From: Methylobacterium sp. UNC378MF | Lineage (GTDB): Bacteria > Pseudomonadota > Alphaproteobacteria > Rhizobiales > Beijerinckiaceae | DNA: 64,000 bases | Reading direction: 5' to 3' | Assembly: GCF_900103195.1 (NCBI RefSeq) | Contig: NZ_FMWU01000016.1 | Coordinates: 1 to 64,000 of the forward strand | Shown here: positions 33,115 to 43,189 of the stretch, one piece after another | How positions within the stretch are numbered: position 1 is the first letter of the stretch | Layout: the number at the start of each line of letters is the position of its first letter | Program-made: the position numbers and the translations under genes | Notes under the pieces: model-generated | Database searches by the model: none | Told to the model about the DNA's origin: nothing | What the model saw: only the letters and a program-made list of their open reading frames with translations

Positions 33115-33766
33115 AGGTGATCCTCCCAGGAAGCGGGACGACCTCGCCCCAGATGAAGCCGGCGTCGGTCCCGAGAGCGGGCAGCTTCACGCGGCTGGCG
33201 ATTGTGCTGTGCGGCTGGTCAGACCTGCCGTTCCAACTGCAGCGGGGCTCGCCGGGTGGAACCGGCTCGGCGCCGTCAGGCAAGGCGAAGTTGGCAGCCT
33301 CGATCAAAGCGGCGCGCTCACGGATCTTCGCCAACAGCGGCACCAGACGCTCTGCCTCGATGACGTACTCGGCGGCCAGCTTCTCGACCTCAGCGCTGGC
33401 CTTCATGGCCTTGCCGTAAAGATCCTTGCGGCGCTTCTGCTCAGTCTCGTGCGCAGCTTGGGCCTCGGCCTCGGCGATCACCGCAGCCGCGTGCTGAACC
33501 TGCAGTTGGTCGAGCCGGACCTTGGTGACGGCGATGCGGTGGTCGAGGTTGGCCACGTTGTCGGAGGTGCCGTTCAGGAGCACGTCGGGCCGACTGGCTT
33601 CCAGAGCCTCACGCTCGACCTGTGTGGCATCACATTCGGCGAGGATCTGAGCGGCGGTTCTCGGTGAGGCTGGCAGAACGGTCTTCAGGTCAGGACGACT
33701 GCGGCCGAGGCTGACGTAGGAAGCGACGTGCCGGTCTTGGCGGATGTTGGCGATCGGGAGGTTCAT
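33101..33766 (-). CDS. Coiled-coil hypothetical protein
   Basis: 221 residues from ATG 33766, after GGGAGAT. The middle (about 60-150) is a charged helical stretch including QLQVQHAAAVIAEAEAQAAH and KAMKASAEVEKLAAEYVIEA, likely coiled coil. The C-terminal part (GTDAGFIWGEVVPLPGRITY) looks like a small beta module. It resembles head-tail adaptor or scaffold-type genes only in general shape. Confidence 0.6.
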   Translation of the reverse strand: MNLPIANIRQDRHVASYVSLGRSRPDLKTVLPASPRTAAQILAECDATQVEREALEASRPDVLLNGTSDNVANLDHRIAVTKVRLDQLQVQHAAAVIAEAEAQAAHETEQKRRKDLYGKAMKASAEVEKLAAEYVIEAERLVPLLAKIRERAALIEAANFALPDGAEPVPPGEPRCSWNGRSDQPHSTIASRVKLPALGTDAGFIWGEVVPLPGRITYDPH

Positions 33767-33777
33767 GCCGATCTCCC

Positions 33778-34008
33778 TCAAGCAGCCTGGCGCATGGCCG
33801 GAGCGGCGGGAGGGGTGCGCGGTCCGTCGCCACCGTCCAGGGCAGGCAGAGCTACACCGTCAGCGGCAAGGCGCTCGCGGAGCGCGCGGCGCATCCACTC
33901 GGCGGACGAGGTACGAGCCTGACGGGCAGCGCGGGCAACGGCATGGTTCAGGCCGGGCTCAGCCCTGAAGCGGACGGGCTCGGAGAACTCGATACGGTCG
34001 GCGGACAT
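33778..34008 (-). CDS. Ribbon-helix-helix-like protein
   Basis: 76 residues: MSADRIEFSEPVRFRAEPGL has the DNA-contact strand, and NHAVARAARQARTSSAEWMR with RRALRERL the following helices. The tail is Pro/Ala-rich. Probably a regulator of the adjacent phage-type genes; the upstream interval 34009-34176 carries a direct repeat that could be its target. Confidence 0.55.
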   Translation of the reverse strand: MSADRIEFSEPVRFRAEPGLNHAVARAARQARTSSAEWMRRALRERLAADGVALPALDGGDGPRTPPAAPAMRQAA

Positions 34009-34106
34009 CTCGGGCGCACTCCGTGTGCAAGTGATACCCTAAGATGTGGTACAAGGCGGTCCATAAAAGCAAGCACACGACTTGTGTCGTTCAGTCGTCC
34101 GCCGTC

Positions 34107-34136
34107 GTTCGCTGTTATGCCTAGTTGTTCGCTGTT
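34107..34136. repeat. Direct repeat upstream of ribbon-helix-helix-like gene
   Basis: GTTCGCTGTT at 34107-34116 and again at 34127-34136, spaced 20 bases start to start (about two helical turns), in a run of GTT-rich sequence. Candidate operator or iteron pair. Confidence 0.45.
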
Positions 34137-34176
34137 GTGTTTTGTTACATCAGAACCGCGTTGTTCTGTCGCACAT

Positions 34177-34443
34177 CTAATTGTTGAAGAAGGCCATGGC
34201 TTGCATGGGACCGGTGTGGGGGATGTTGATGCCCAGGAACTCGGCTCTTGCCTTGGAGGACTGGCAACGCATCATCCTGAGGTAATCCGCCCGCTCGGTC
34301 AGGCTTTCGGCAACGATGCTGCCTGGCCTCCGCTTGGCGAGGGCGCGCGCCGCCGCTTCCATCGTGTCGGGCTCCGTGCCCCATTGAAGCTGATTTTCAG
34401 CAACCGCGAGCAATGTCCAAAAGGGGGTGAACTCGTCCGACAT
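34177..34443 (-). CDS. Hypothetical protein
   Basis: 88 residues: MSDEFTPFWTLLAVAENQLQ, helical throughout, with TMEAAARALAKRRPGSIVAE and a Cys in LRMMRCQSSKARAEFLGI. No domain recognised. Faces the plus-strand gene at 34630. Confidence 0.55.
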   Translation of the reverse strand: MSDEFTPFWTLLAVAENQLQWGTEPDTMEAAARALAKRRPGSIVAESLTERADYLRMMRCQSSKARAEFLGINIPHTGPMQAMAFFNN

Positions 34444-34629
34444 CAGAATATACCTTGGAACATGCGGGCTTAGAAACGCTCCAATGCAATTGCCGAGCCC
34501 TGATTAATACAAGCGGCCTCTATGGTTAATCGTGCGTTAACCGACCTCGCGGAATGTGCATCTGCACGTCCGAAAACCGGGTCTGAGGCCCGGTGCTAGG
34601 GTTGGCTCAGAATTGAGTAGGAGGCGCAC

Positions 34630-34845
34630 GTGCTGCAGACCTACAAAATCGACGCGGCACTGAAAGGCCGGGGGCGGAAGACCCTACGCTGCGCTTCGGC
34701 CTGGGTGGCCTATGAGCAGCGTGACCGCTTGGTCCGACAAGGCTGGACAGTAAGCGTCCTCGACCACGCGATGAAGCCGGTTGCGGTCGACCATCTGGAA
34801 GCCGCTGCGCTGGCAGAAAGCGGCAACGCGATGCGAGGCGCGTAG
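34630..34845 (+). CDS. Small hypothetical protein
   Basis: 71 residues from GTG 34630, after TAGGAGG. MLQTYKIDAALKGRGRKTLR then WVAYEQRDRLVRQGWTVSVL: short strand-helix-strand protein. Strong ribosome-binding site supports it. It is the only plus-strand gene between 28035 and the integrase. Confidence 0.6.
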   Translation: MLQTYKIDAALKGRGRKTLRCASAWVAYEQRDRLVRQGWTVSVLDHAMKPVAVDHLEAAALAESGNAMRGA

Positions 34846-34907
34846 GAGCCGGGCAACCTCCCGGTCAGCGCCAGTCTCCCCCTAGCCCAAGTTTCGGATC
34901 CGGCTCT

Positions 34908-35588
34908 TCAACCCGGCCGCCGCAGCGCCTTCTGTTCCCTTCGAGCCTCCTGCACGTCCCCCATAGCAATCGCGATATCGCTGGCCGGCACGTTCTTGAG
35001 CCTGGGAATGAGTTTAAGCAGCGTCTCCCGCGGGATCTTTTCGACCAGCATCTCAGCCACGCGCTTCGCAGCTTCCTTCCGATCCGCATCGGTCAGATGA
35101 GCGTAGTGCTTTGCCCAAACCCCGCGGATGATGTCGTTCCGCTGCGGCTTGGTGATGTAGCCGATGCGGAATAGCTCGCGGGCCGCTCCCTCCTGCCAAT
35201 CAGGGTTGTCCTTCGCCTCGTCCCAGACCTGCTTCAACTCACTGAAGTCATGCTCGACCTCGGGCGATAGCGGCTTCCGAGATGCCGCAGCCCGCTTCGG
35301 CCCAGTCGCCTCGGCCGCCGCCTCACGCACGCTCAAACCCGCAACGCGTTGCGCTTTTGCCGGGTCACCTTCGACGTGCCGGGCGATCCGCATATAGAGC
35401 TGCGCCGTGCGGGGCGAGACCGTGGTGTTCAGTCGGAGCCAGGTGTCCCAGCCTCCGTGCGGAACGGTCTCCTTGGCCTGGGCGAGGAGCCGACCGCACT
35501 CGACGGCGTAGCGGGCGCCCTCGCGTTTGGCGGCCTCGACACCGGCATGGGCGGCGTTGATGGCTCCGGCGATATTGGAATGCGTCAT
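34908..35588 (-). CDS. DUF3102-like protein
   Basis: 226 residues from ATG 35588. The N-terminal part has YAVECGRLLAQAKETVPHGG and WDTWLRLNTTVSPRTAQLYM, matching DUF3102, a small helical domain found in phage and plasmid proteins near replication genes and often linked to ParB-like or DNA-binding functions. The C-terminal half is helical (EVEHDFSELKQVWDEAKDNP). Lies directly downstream of the ATPase gene. Exact role unknown. Confidence 0.75.
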   Translation of the reverse strand: MTHSNIAGAINAAHAGVEAAKREGARYAVECGRLLAQAKETVPHGGWDTWLRLNTTVSPRTAQLYMRIARHVEGDPAKAQRVAGLSVREAAAEATGPKRAAASRKPLSPEVEHDFSELKQVWDEAKDNPDWQEGAARELFRIGYITKPQRNDIIRGVWAKHYAHLTDADRKEAAKRVAEMLVEKIPRETLLKLIPRLKNVPASDIAIAMGDVQEARREQKALRRPG

Positions 35589-35711
35589 CTCAATCTCTCC
35601 CTGCTGTCCCAACTGTCCCACGTGTCCCAGCCGTCCCATCAAGCGTGCGCTGAAAGTGTCCCACTCGTCCCATCCCTAGTGCGTGGGACAGTGGGACACC
35701 TCGAAACGGGC
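35589..35711. promoter_or_regulatory. Repeat-rich spacer
   Basis: Contains several near-copies of GTCCCA-type words (CTGTCCCAACTGTCCCACGT, CGTCCCATC, GTGTCCCACTCGTCCCATCC and the complementary GTGGGACAGTGGGACA), about 35606-35700. Such tandem GTCCCA/TGGGAC words next to replication genes may be an origin or a regulator site. Confidence 0.45.
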
Positions 35712-36686
35712 TCATAACCGCCCCTCGGCGCGCAGCTTGGCTTGCATCCGCTGCACCCTCGACTTGCTGAGGTTCAGCTCCGCGCTGATGTCCCGGACGC
35801 TCATGCCCTCGCCCGACAAGTCGGCCACGCGGTCAAGTTCGCGGTCGCGCAACACCTGGCAGGTCCAGCAATCGACGCCGTCGACCACATCGAGCTTGGC
35901 CTCGAACGGCTGCGCATCGTCGCCGACAACACCGCGGGCCTTAGTGAGGTGCACCTCGAAGCGGGCACCTTCTTCCATGTCGTAATCTTCGGGGCGCTTG
36001 AGCTGGATCACGGTGTCCAGCACGTCCTCCCGCTTCGAGGTGCCACGGGCGTTGTCGCCGCGACCGGCATGGTGGATCAGCAGTACGCTCACCCCGCGGC
36101 GGCGCAGCTGCAGCAGCCACGCCTGCATCGCGTCCCAGGAGTCGGCGTCGTTCTCCCGGCCGCCGTTCACGAGCGTTGAGATGTTGTCGATCACCATGAA
36201 CTCGACGCCGTCGAGGTGTTTCTCCAGCGCGGCCTGGTGCTCCGGCTTCGACAGGTTGATAGACACGCCGAGCTTCTGCCGGTCCATCGGCAGGATCGTG
36301 AAGTAGCTCTCGTCCGGCGGGCTGTACGGAGTCGCGGCGGCCAGGGAGCGCGCACGCTCCTGCAAGGCCTCCTGCGGCATCTCTCCGTCAACATAGAGCA
36401 CCCGCCGCGGCCGGGCGGCGTGCCACCGGAGGAAGGTAGCGCCGGACGCAATGGCATAGCCCATCCCCATGCCGACGTGGGTCTTGCCGGTGCCGCGGCC
36501 GGCGAACAGCATGGCGAGGCCGCGGACTGGGATGATAGGCGCGAGGATCAACTCGCGTCGTGGCAGCGTCTCGCGCAACAGGCCCGCGAGGGTGACGGTC
36601 TCAAAGTTCAGGTCTTCACCGTCGGGCTCACTGGCGCGGCCGTGATCCGGCGCGAAGTGCTCGATCGTGTAAGCGGCCTCAACCAT
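35712..36686 (-). CDS. RepA-type RecA-fold ATPase (AAA_25), likely replicative helicase
   Basis: 324 residues from ATG 36686. Walker A LFAGRGTGKTHVGMGMGYAI near residue 65, a Walker B strand FMVIDNISTL, and RRGVSVLLIHHAGRGDNARG with sensor-type His are the RepA/hexameric-helicase pattern of plasmid and satellite replication proteins. A C-terminal helix-turn-helix-like end (SVRDISAELNLSKSRVQRMQ) is an addition. It overlaps the primase gene by 8 bases, so the two form a replication module like that of P4-type elements, though split into two polypeptides. Confidence 0.85.
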   Translation of the reverse strand: MVEAAYTIEHFAPDHGRASEPDGEDLNFETVTLAGLLRETLPRRELILAPIIPVRGLAMLFAGRGTGKTHVGMGMGYAIASGATFLRWHAARPRRVLYVDGEMPQEALQERARSLAAATPYSPPDESYFTILPMDRQKLGVSINLSKPEHQAALEKHLDGVEFMVIDNISTLVNGGRENDADSWDAMQAWLLQLRRRGVSVLLIHHAGRGDNARGTSKREDVLDTVIQLKRPEDYDMEEGARFEVHLTKARGVVGDDAQPFEAKLDVVDGVDCWTCQVLRDRELDRVADLSGEGMSVRDISAELNLSKSRVQRMQAKLRAEGRL

Positions 36687-37590
36687 GCCGCACCTCCCTG
36701 GTGACGTCGTTGATGTCGGCGCCACGCACTTTGGCCTTAACCAAGAACGTCTCCTTGCCGGCGAACCGCCAGCGGCCGGCGCAGGTATTGGCGGCCTTCT
36801 CCCCGCCGGGATCATGGTCGACGGCCAGCCACAAGGACTCGATGCCCGGCAGGGGCATGAAGCCGGAGACGCCCGCCGTGTTCAGCAGGGCCCAGACAGG
36901 GGTGTCCCCAAATTCGGGGACACCTCGAAGGGACATGGTGCTCTCGATCCCCTCACCGACGCCTAAGCAGATCGTCACCTCGGCGTCGGCGGTGAGTTTT
37001 ACGGCGGCGCCGCGAAAGCTCCCGAGGGCGAGGCGGTCGCGGCCGTTCACGACAGCCTTCTGACCTTCGAGGGTGAGTGCCGTGCGGTGGATCGCCTGCG
37101 GTACGTCAGTCACGACGTTCCGGACGAGAGCGACCATCGCCGGGGTCCGGCTGCCCGCGAAGGGGCAGGCCGGCGTGTACCGGATCACGTCATGCGCGTC
37201 GGCGGGTAGGCTGAGGCCCCGACTGGCGAGGTAGGCCTCGACGGGCGAGCCGGCTGCTGGCTGAGCCTCCCGCCAGATCCGTAGGGCGAGCGCTGCACGA
37301 TCCAAACTTGGATCATGGCCGACATTGTCAGGATTGATCGTCTGCGGAGCGCGTCTGAAAGTCTGCACATTGTGCAAGCTTTCGAGCCCGAGCCGGTCGC
37401 GAACGTGATCACGGCAGGCGCCGAAGTCATCGCCTGCGTGAGAGTGCAGGGTGAACCCGCCCGGCGCCGAGGCGTCGAACAGGATGCTAAGAGAGCGATC
37501 CTGGTGGCTGTGGTGCGGACCGGGACAGATGATGCCCCGGCCGACCACCTCGCCGCCGAGCGCACGCGCTACGGAGCGAAGGTTTATCAT
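36679..37590 (-). CDS. Toprim-domain primase-like protein
   Basis: 303 residues. The N-terminal part IICPGPHHSHQDRSLSILFD resembles the CHC2/DUF7146-type zinc-finger region of phage primases, though with fewer Cys. The C-terminal half has VTICLGVGEGIESTMSL (Toprim catalytic Glu) and LWLAVDHDPGGEKAANT (the D-x-D of Toprim). Such proteins synthesise RNA primers for element replication. Overlaps the ATPase gene downstream and the 77-residue gene upstream (ATGA). Confidence 0.85.
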   Translation of the reverse strand: MINLRSVARALGGEVVGRGIICPGPHHSHQDRSLSILFDASAPGGFTLHSHAGDDFGACRDHVRDRLGLESLHNVQTFRRAPQTINPDNVGHDPSLDRAALALRIWREAQPAAGSPVEAYLASRGLSLPADAHDVIRYTPACPFAGSRTPAMVALVRNVVTDVPQAIHRTALTLEGQKAVVNGRDRLALGSFRGAAVKLTADAEVTICLGVGEGIESTMSLRGVPEFGDTPVWALLNTAGVSGFMPLPGIESLWLAVDHDPGGEKAANTCAGRWRFAGKETFLVKAKVRGADINDVTREVRHG

Positions 37591-37820
37591 CGTGGCGCCT
37601 CCGCTGCAGCGGGGCGGAGGATTGCTGCGGCCTCAGTGGCGGCCAAGATAGCGCGGCCGGCACACGCCAAGCTGTGCACCATGCCGGGAGTGTCGCCGAC
37701 CGCCGCAAGGTTCGCAGCCGCTACTGCGTAGGCGGCGGCCACGTTGCACCGCTCGGCAACGGCGTCTTGGACGAGAGGCGCGCCAGTCCAGGCGCGCGAG
37801 TGGTGGAGAGGCGATGTCAT
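37587..37820 (-). CDS. Small hypothetical protein of replication operon
   Basis: 77 residues, Ala-rich and helical: CNVAAAYAVAAANLAAVGDT and AILAATEAAAILRPAAAEAP. ATGA overlaps on both sides place it in the replication operon. Role unknown. Confidence 0.6.
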   Translation of the reverse strand: MTSPLHHSRAWTGAPLVQDAVAERCNVAAAYAVAAANLAAVGDTPGMVHSLACAGRAILAATEAAAILRPAAAEAPR

Positions 37821-38263
37821 TCTGTGCCTCCCTGATTGTGGAAGGCCTGCATCGCCCAGGTGAAACGATCTCCTGCCGCCGGCAGGTGCGCGGTGAGCGC
37901 GTTCATCGCGGCAACACCAGCCCGAGCATATTCACGGTCGACGATGTCGGGCGTCGTGGTGACGCCTTTCCCGATCTCCTGGGCCATGCCGATGAGGCCT
38001 TGAGCGACAAAGTGCGGCGCGATCAGCACCGGCTCGCCGTCGACCTCGACGGTGTGGCAAACCTCCTTCCAACTCTTCAGAAGGGCCGCCTTCAGGGCGC
38101 GGCGCAGGTCGCGTGGCAGCGCAAGCGCCGCCAGCAAATCCTCATGGGCGTGCCACGGCATATCAGGACCAGTGGCCGGCCCGCAGAAGAAGCGAACCAA
38201 CGTGCTGTTGATCTCGGCTGCGTGGATTGGGGTCGCGCGCTCAATCACCGCGTCGCCCTCCAT
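37817..38263 (-). CDS. Hypothetical protein of replication operon
   Basis: 148 residues: MEGDAVIERATPIHAAEINS, then FFCGPATGPDMPWHAHEDLL and RALKAALLKSWKEVCHTVEV. Soluble, mostly helical. Starts inside the end of the previous gene (overlap of 19 bases) and overlaps the next as ATGA. Family unknown to me. Confidence 0.65.
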   Translation of the reverse strand: MEGDAVIERATPIHAAEINSTLVRFFCGPATGPDMPWHAHEDLLAALALPRDLRRALKAALLKSWKEVCHTVEVDGEPVLIAPHFVAQGLIGMAQEIGKGVTTTPDIVDREYARAGVAAMNALTAHLPAAGDRFTWAMQAFHNQGGTE

Positions 38264-38457
38264 GAGCCGGAGGAGGTGAACGCCAGTTCCGCGATTGCCG
38301 CGGCGAGGCTGGGACTGAAATCGTACCGAGCCCGGATGCGCGCGGTCTGGATTTCGAGCGGGGTGGGTGCTATCTCAGAACCATCGGTGCCCACCGAGAA
38401 TTCCGAGGCCCGCCGGCTTGCCAGAGCCGTGCGGGCTTCACCTTTTCTATAGGCCAT
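38245..38457 (-). CDS. Small hypothetical protein of replication operon
   Basis: 70 residues from ATG 38457: MAYRKGEARTALASRRASEF, then PTPLEIQTARIRARYDFSPS and AAIAELAFTSSGSWRATR. Only 4 bases after the stop of the AlpA-like gene, so co-transcribed. The C-terminal half resembles small helix-turn-helix proteins that sit beside AlpA-type regulators, an impression only. Confidence 0.55.
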   Translation of the reverse strand: MAYRKGEARTALASRRASEFSVGTDGSEIAPTPLEIQTARIRARYDFSPSLAAAIAELAFTSSGSWRATR

Positions 38458-38461
38458 CGTG

Positions 38462-38689
38462 CTAAGCGGCCTCCATCTCAAGCGCGGCCGTGAAGGCGCG
38501 TAGGGACTCATCGGTGATCCGTGTGGCGCTCCCGATCTTGACCGCCTTCAACTTGCCCTCGCCGATCAGGCGGTAGAGCGTGGTAGTACCAATGCCGAGC
38601 GCTTCGCGGACCTCGTTCGGCCGATGCAAAAGCTTCAGCGTTGACGGACGCAGGTCTGCCTGCGCCGCCTGAAACCTCTCGGTGTTCAT
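38462..38689 (-). CDS. AlpA/excisionase-type helix-turn-helix protein
   Basis: 75 residues. LLHRPNEVREALGIGTTTLY with RLIGEGKLKAVKIGSATRIT is the MerR-like winged helix of excisionases and of the AlpA regulator of P4-like elements. Its position between the integrase block and the replication operon fits a lysogeny/excision switch. A 17-bp dyad at 38778-38822 lies about 90 bases upstream and may be its operator. Confidence 0.85.
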   Translation of the reverse strand: MNTERFQAAQADLRPSTLKLLHRPNEVREALGIGTTTLYRLIGEGKLKAVKIGSATRITDESLRAFTAALEMEAA

Positions 38690-38812
38690 GGCTGCTGTCC
38701 TCTAATTTCGCCGGGTTGCCAGCGAAGACAGGCGAATACTGGCGCTAAGAGCTTATTTGCTCAATAGTCAAGTTTCCGCGCTCTTAAGACCGCGCTAAAT
38801 CATTCCGCGATC
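38690..38812 (-). promoter_or_regulatory. Control region of the AlpA-like/replication operon
   Basis: A+T-rich relative to the flanks, and the only non-coding gap between integrase block and replication genes. Contains most of the dyad and related half sites (GCTAAGAGC near 38743-38751). Confidence 0.45.
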
Positions 38813-38822
38813 TTAAGAGCGC
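38778..38822. promoter_or_regulatory. Dyad operator candidate: 17-bp inverted repeat with palindromic arms
   Basis: GCGCTCTTAAGACCGCG (38778-38794) and CGCGATCTTAAGAGCGC (38806-38822) are inverted copies with one mismatch, separated by 11 A+T-rich bases. Each arm contains the short palindrome TCTTAAGA-type core, so four half sites lie about 29 bases apart. The right arm overlaps the stop codon of the 177-residue gene. No U-run follows, so an operator or recombination site is more likely than a terminator. Confidence 0.55.
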
Positions 38823-39346
38823 AGTTTCTTGAGCCGGCGTCGAACCGCGTCGTCGCTGACCGCTTTGAAGCCGGCATCGGTCAGCGCATTATTGATCGTC
38901 TTCCGGATGGAGCCCACAAATTCTCGAGAAGCAATCTTCTCAGGCGTCTTGCCTACGAGTGCATCGTCGAACGCGCGATGAAAGGCTTGGACCTGGGGAT
39001 CCTTGTTGCGCTTATCCTCGCGCGCCTCACGAGCCTTGGCTGCCTGGACAGTCGGTGCGGACATCTCAATCTGAGCCTCGGCAAGGAAGCGAGATCCTTC
39101 CAGCAGGCCCCTCAGCATCTGGGCGAGGTCAAACACGATGGCCTCGGCGGTCTCTGGATCTGACTGCATTAATCGATCTGCAGTTTGGAGAAGCCGCCGT
39201 CCCGCCTCAGACACTGACGACCAAGTCGAGCGTTCAGCAACTGAGTCCGCTGCAGGCGTAAGCTCTTCAACCTTGGCTTCTACCGCGTCGAGGACGCCAG
39301 CGATCCAGTCGTGCGTGCGCTGAGCTAGTGAAGGAGCTTGCCGCAT
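38813..39346 (-). CDS. Hypothetical protein next to integrase
   Basis: 177 residues from ATG 39346 (MRQAPSLAQRTHDWIAGVLD), all helical with a long charged stretch (AKAREAREDKRNKDPQVQAF). It starts 5 bases after the integrase stop, so it is in the same transcript. The Lys/Arg-rich C-terminus (SDDAVRRRLKKLRS) could touch DNA. No family recognised. Confidence 0.65.
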   Translation of the reverse strand: MRQAPSLAQRTHDWIAGVLDAVEAKVEELTPAADSVAERSTWSSVSEAGRRLLQTADRLMQSDPETAEAIVFDLAQMLRGLLEGSRFLAEAQIEMSAPTVQAAKAREAREDKRNKDPQVQAFHRAFDDALVGKTPEKIASREFVGSIRKTINNALTDAGFKAVSDDAVRRRLKKLRS

Positions 39347-39351
39347 ACCTG

Positions 39352-40572
39352 TTAGCCGGATGTGAGCTGGGCTAAGCAATGGGTGGCCCAAGCTTTCATC
39401 AGCTCGCGCCGCTTCTCGAACAGGTCGCCGCGCCGGTACGCCCGCTCCACCTTGGACTCGACGGTGTGGGCGAGCGCCATCTCCACCACCTCGGACGGGA
39501 AGTCCGTGATCTCAGAGGCCCAGTCCCGAAACGAGCTGCGGAAGCCATGGGTCGTGATGTCGGTACGCTCCATCCGCCGGAGCAGCACCAGCATGGCCAT
39601 GTTGGAGAGCGGTTTGCCGCGCCGCCCGCCCGGGAACACGAACGTGTCGTCAAGGCCCCGCATCTCAGCCAGGAGCGTCGTCGCCGCCGCTGACAACGGT
39701 ACGCGGTGCTCAGCGCCGGCCTTCATCCTCTCGGCCGGGATGACCCAGACCGCGGCCTCCGAGTCGATCTCATGCCAGCGAGCGCCTAGCGCCTCGCCCG
39801 TGCGCGCGGCCGTCAGGATCGTGAAGGCCATCAACTTCGCGGCGACGCCTGGCTGCGCCGCCACCGTCTTCATGAACGCAGGAACGTCCTTGAACGGCAG
39901 AGCGGCGTGATGTTCGACCTTCCGGACCTTCGACCGCTTCGGCAGCAGGTTCTGGAGGTGGCCCTTCCACCGTGCCGGGTTCTCTCCGCGCCGGTAGTCG
40001 CGCGTCGCGGCCCAATCCAGCACGGACTCAATCCGCCCCCTCACCCGTGTCGCCGTCTCGGGCTTCGTGGTCCAGATCGCCTCCAGGGCTTTGAGCACCA
40101 AGTCGGTGTCAACCGCCTGCACCGACAGGTCGCCGAACGCCGGGTAGGCGTAGGTCGCCAGCGTGGCCGTCCACTGCGCGGCGTGCTTGTCGTTGCGCCA
40201 TCCAGCCTTGTGAGACTCGATGTAGCCTTCGGCGCAGGTGCGGAAGGTGATCGCCTTCGCGGCCTCTACGGCTGCTTCCTGGCGTTGCCCACGCCGCATC
40301 TCAATCGGGTCGATGCCTTCGTAGCAGAGCTTCCGGCAGGTCAGCGCCTTGTCGCGGGCCTCAGCCAGCGAGAACGTGCTCACCGGGCCAAGCCCCATCT
40401 CTCGGGATTTGCCGCGAAGCGTATACCGGAAGACCCAGCTCTTACCGCCCTTGCCGGAGACCTGAAGCCACAGGCCGCCGCCGTCCCCGTACATGCCGGG
40501 GGCCTTCAGCTTGGCGACTCCGAGGGCGGTGAGCTTACCCAGCATGGCATTCGCACCCATGATGCTATCCAC
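39352..40572 (-). CDS. Tyrosine integrase of the tRNA-Ser element (P4/DUF4102 type)
   Basis: 406 residues. The N-terminal DUF4102-like domain (LTALGVAKLKAPGMYGDGGG, KSWVFRYTLRGKSREMGLGP) is followed by a SAM-like core-binding region and the catalytic domain: first Arg in TAARTGEALGARWHEI, the HxxR box in THGFRSSFRDWASE, LAHTV and the nucleophile Tyr in VERAYRRGD. These enzymes recombine attP with the 3' end of a tRNA gene. It ends at 39352 and begins 116 bases from the end of tRNA-Ser(GGA), next to attR, as expected. A start four codons later is also possible. Confidence 0.93.
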   Translation of the reverse strand: MDSIMGANAMLGKLTALGVAKLKAPGMYGDGGGLWLQVSGKGGKSWVFRYTLRGKSREMGLGPVSTFSLAEARDKALTCRKLCYEGIDPIEMRRGQRQEAAVEAAKAITFRTCAEGYIESHKAGWRNDKHAAQWTATLATYAYPAFGDLSVQAVDTDLVLKALEAIWTTKPETATRVRGRIESVLDWAATRDYRRGENPARWKGHLQNLLPKRSKVRKVEHHAALPFKDVPAFMKTVAAQPGVAAKLMAFTILTAARTGEALGARWHEIDSEAAVWVIPAERMKAGAEHRVPLSAAATTLLAEMRGLDDTFVFPGGRRGKPLSNMAMLVLLRRMERTDITTHGFRSSFRDWASEITDFPSEVVEMALAHTVESKVERAYRRGDLFEKRRELMKAWATHCLAQLTSG

Positions 40573-40678
40573 ATCATAAACGCGGATTTGGGCGAACGCC
40601 AGCGAACCGCTGCGGAAGGCGAGCAGTGGATTACTTAGCTTTTTGAGTGCTTTAGTGGTCTGTGGCGAATGGCTACGA

Positions 40679-40701
40679 ACAGGTAGCTGGCGGAGGGAGC
40701 G
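40679..40701. repeat. attR: right direct repeat, inside tRNA-Ser
   Basis: Matches 22396-22418 with one difference. Bases 40688-40701 are the 3' end of the functional tRNA, so integration preserved the tRNA. Confidence 0.8.
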
Positions 40702-40777
40702 GGATTCGAACCCGCGATACCGTTTCCGGTATACACACTTTCCAGGCGTGCGCCTTCAACCACTCGGCCACCCCTCC
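40688..40777 (-). tRNA. tRNA-Ser(GGA)
   Basis: 90 bases on the minus strand from GGAGGGG (40777) to encoded CCA (40688). Acceptor GGAGGGG/CTCCCTCC-type pairing, anticodon stem CACGC/GTGTG around CTGGAAA (anticodon GGA, serine UCC/UCU), a long serine-type variable arm (ATACCGGAAACGGTAT) and T-loop TTCGAAT. Serves as attachment site of the element. Confidence 0.93.
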
Positions 40778-40918
40778 GTCCGCGAACCGGGCACCCGGGC
40801 GCGCCCGCGGCGCGCCGGGCGCGGCCAGGGCCGCGCGGTGCCGTGCTGTTAGCCGGGTGCGCGGTCCGGCGCAAGGCGCAGACGGCCGGGGGCTGAGAAA
40901 ACCGCCCGGCCGCGTCCC

Positions 40919-43189
<2,271 letters not shown>

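Larger units (their letters stand above)
22396..40701. mobile_element. Integrated element of about 18.3 kb in tRNA-Ser(GGA)
   Basis: The element is bounded by 23-bp direct repeats, one lying in the 3' end of an intact tRNA-Ser gene next to a tyrosine integrase reading away from it. Inside are an AlpA/excisionase-like gene, primase and helicase-like ATPase genes, DUF3102-like and ribbon-helix-helix-like proteins, a Nu1-like protein, baseplate-hub and tape-measure proteins, a CAU tRNA, a proteasome-like hydrolase and many genes under 90 codons. No capsid, portal, large terminase, sheath or tube protein is evident. It is either a decayed prophage or a satellite-like island. Confidence 0.85.
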
